Positions 63,783 through 64,000 of a stretch of 64,000 nucleotides of DNA are shown piece by piece (the first letter of the stretch is position 1; the number at the start of each line of letters is the position of its first letter). The notes under the pieces are model-generated. The model made no database searches, had not been told where the DNA came from, and saw only the letters and a list, made by a program, of their open reading frames with translations. The position numbers and the translations under genes were made by a program. The stretch lies in NCBI GenBank assembly GCA_029582265.1, contig CM055821.1, positions 44,025,694 through 44,089,693 on the forward strand, given 5' to 3'. Origin of the DNA: Zoroaster sp. YZ-2022. Taxonomy: Eukaryota; Echinodermata; Asteroidea; Forcipulatida; Zoroasteridae.

Positions 63783-64000
63783 CTGTTAGGTTTCAATGGA
63801 ATTTACATTTTCAGCATACATTTCACTCGGTATTATTTAGGTACAAAATAAGCGAATGAAAGTTTATTGTGTGGTATTCACCGCATGGGTCTTTGCAACA
63901 GGCAATAAAGGACAGAGCATTCCCCAAATTGTTTTTTAAAAATTTCAATATTAATTTGTATTGCAAAAGAGCCAGAAAGAAACTGACAAAGGTGTAAGGA

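Overview
This is an animal nuclear genome window, AT-rich, with short exons in long introns crowded with short mobile elements. Three conserved protein-coding genes can be rebuilt exon by exon with matching splice phases. The tRNA-derived SINEs, an L2-type LINE with a 2A-like motif, Helentron-like and Penelope-like repeats and many TIR miniature elements fit an invertebrate deuterostome, most likely an echinoderm such as a sea star. The species assignment is inference.

Layout. (1) 280-26710, minus strand: the N-terminal and middle part of a BUB1B/BubR1 spindle-checkpoint gene, 12 exons, running off the left edge before the kinase domain. It encodes KEN1, the TPR (Mad3/BUB1) domain, an ABBA-KEN2-ABBA cassette, the GLEBS motif and a glutamine-rich coiled coil. 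Its first intron is about 12.7 kb. That intron holds a decayed L2 LINE split by a 2.1-kb Helentron-like element, a foldback element that contains a second foldback, and a TIR-bounded element carrying a broken PHD-like/FLYWCH gene. (2) 26711-34034: intergenic DNA between two divergent genes. Its main feature is a 3.3-kb TIR-bounded element filled with a roughly 205-bp satellite. (3) 34109-55412, plus strand: a DPF (D4, BAF45-type) chromatin-reader gene with Requiem N-domain, C2H2 finger and two PHD fingers. Its true first exon was not found. (4) 57653 to beyond 63782, minus strand: the C-terminal part of PNPT1 (mitochondrial polynucleotide phosphorylase): end of the second RNase PH domain, KH domain, S1 domain. 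It is convergent with DPF.

The three genes are unrelated housekeeping functions (mitotic checkpoint, BAF chromatin remodelling, mitochondrial RNA turnover), so the order is only a synteny block. Most of the novelty is in the repeats. In DPF, a 63-bp minisatellite repeats a strong 5' splice site 12 times, and a separate 74-bp duplication copies a 3' splice site. Several mobile elements sit inside minisatellites, and many MITEs can be bounded by TIR plus target-site duplication. No rRNA, functional tRNA or CRISPR was seen.
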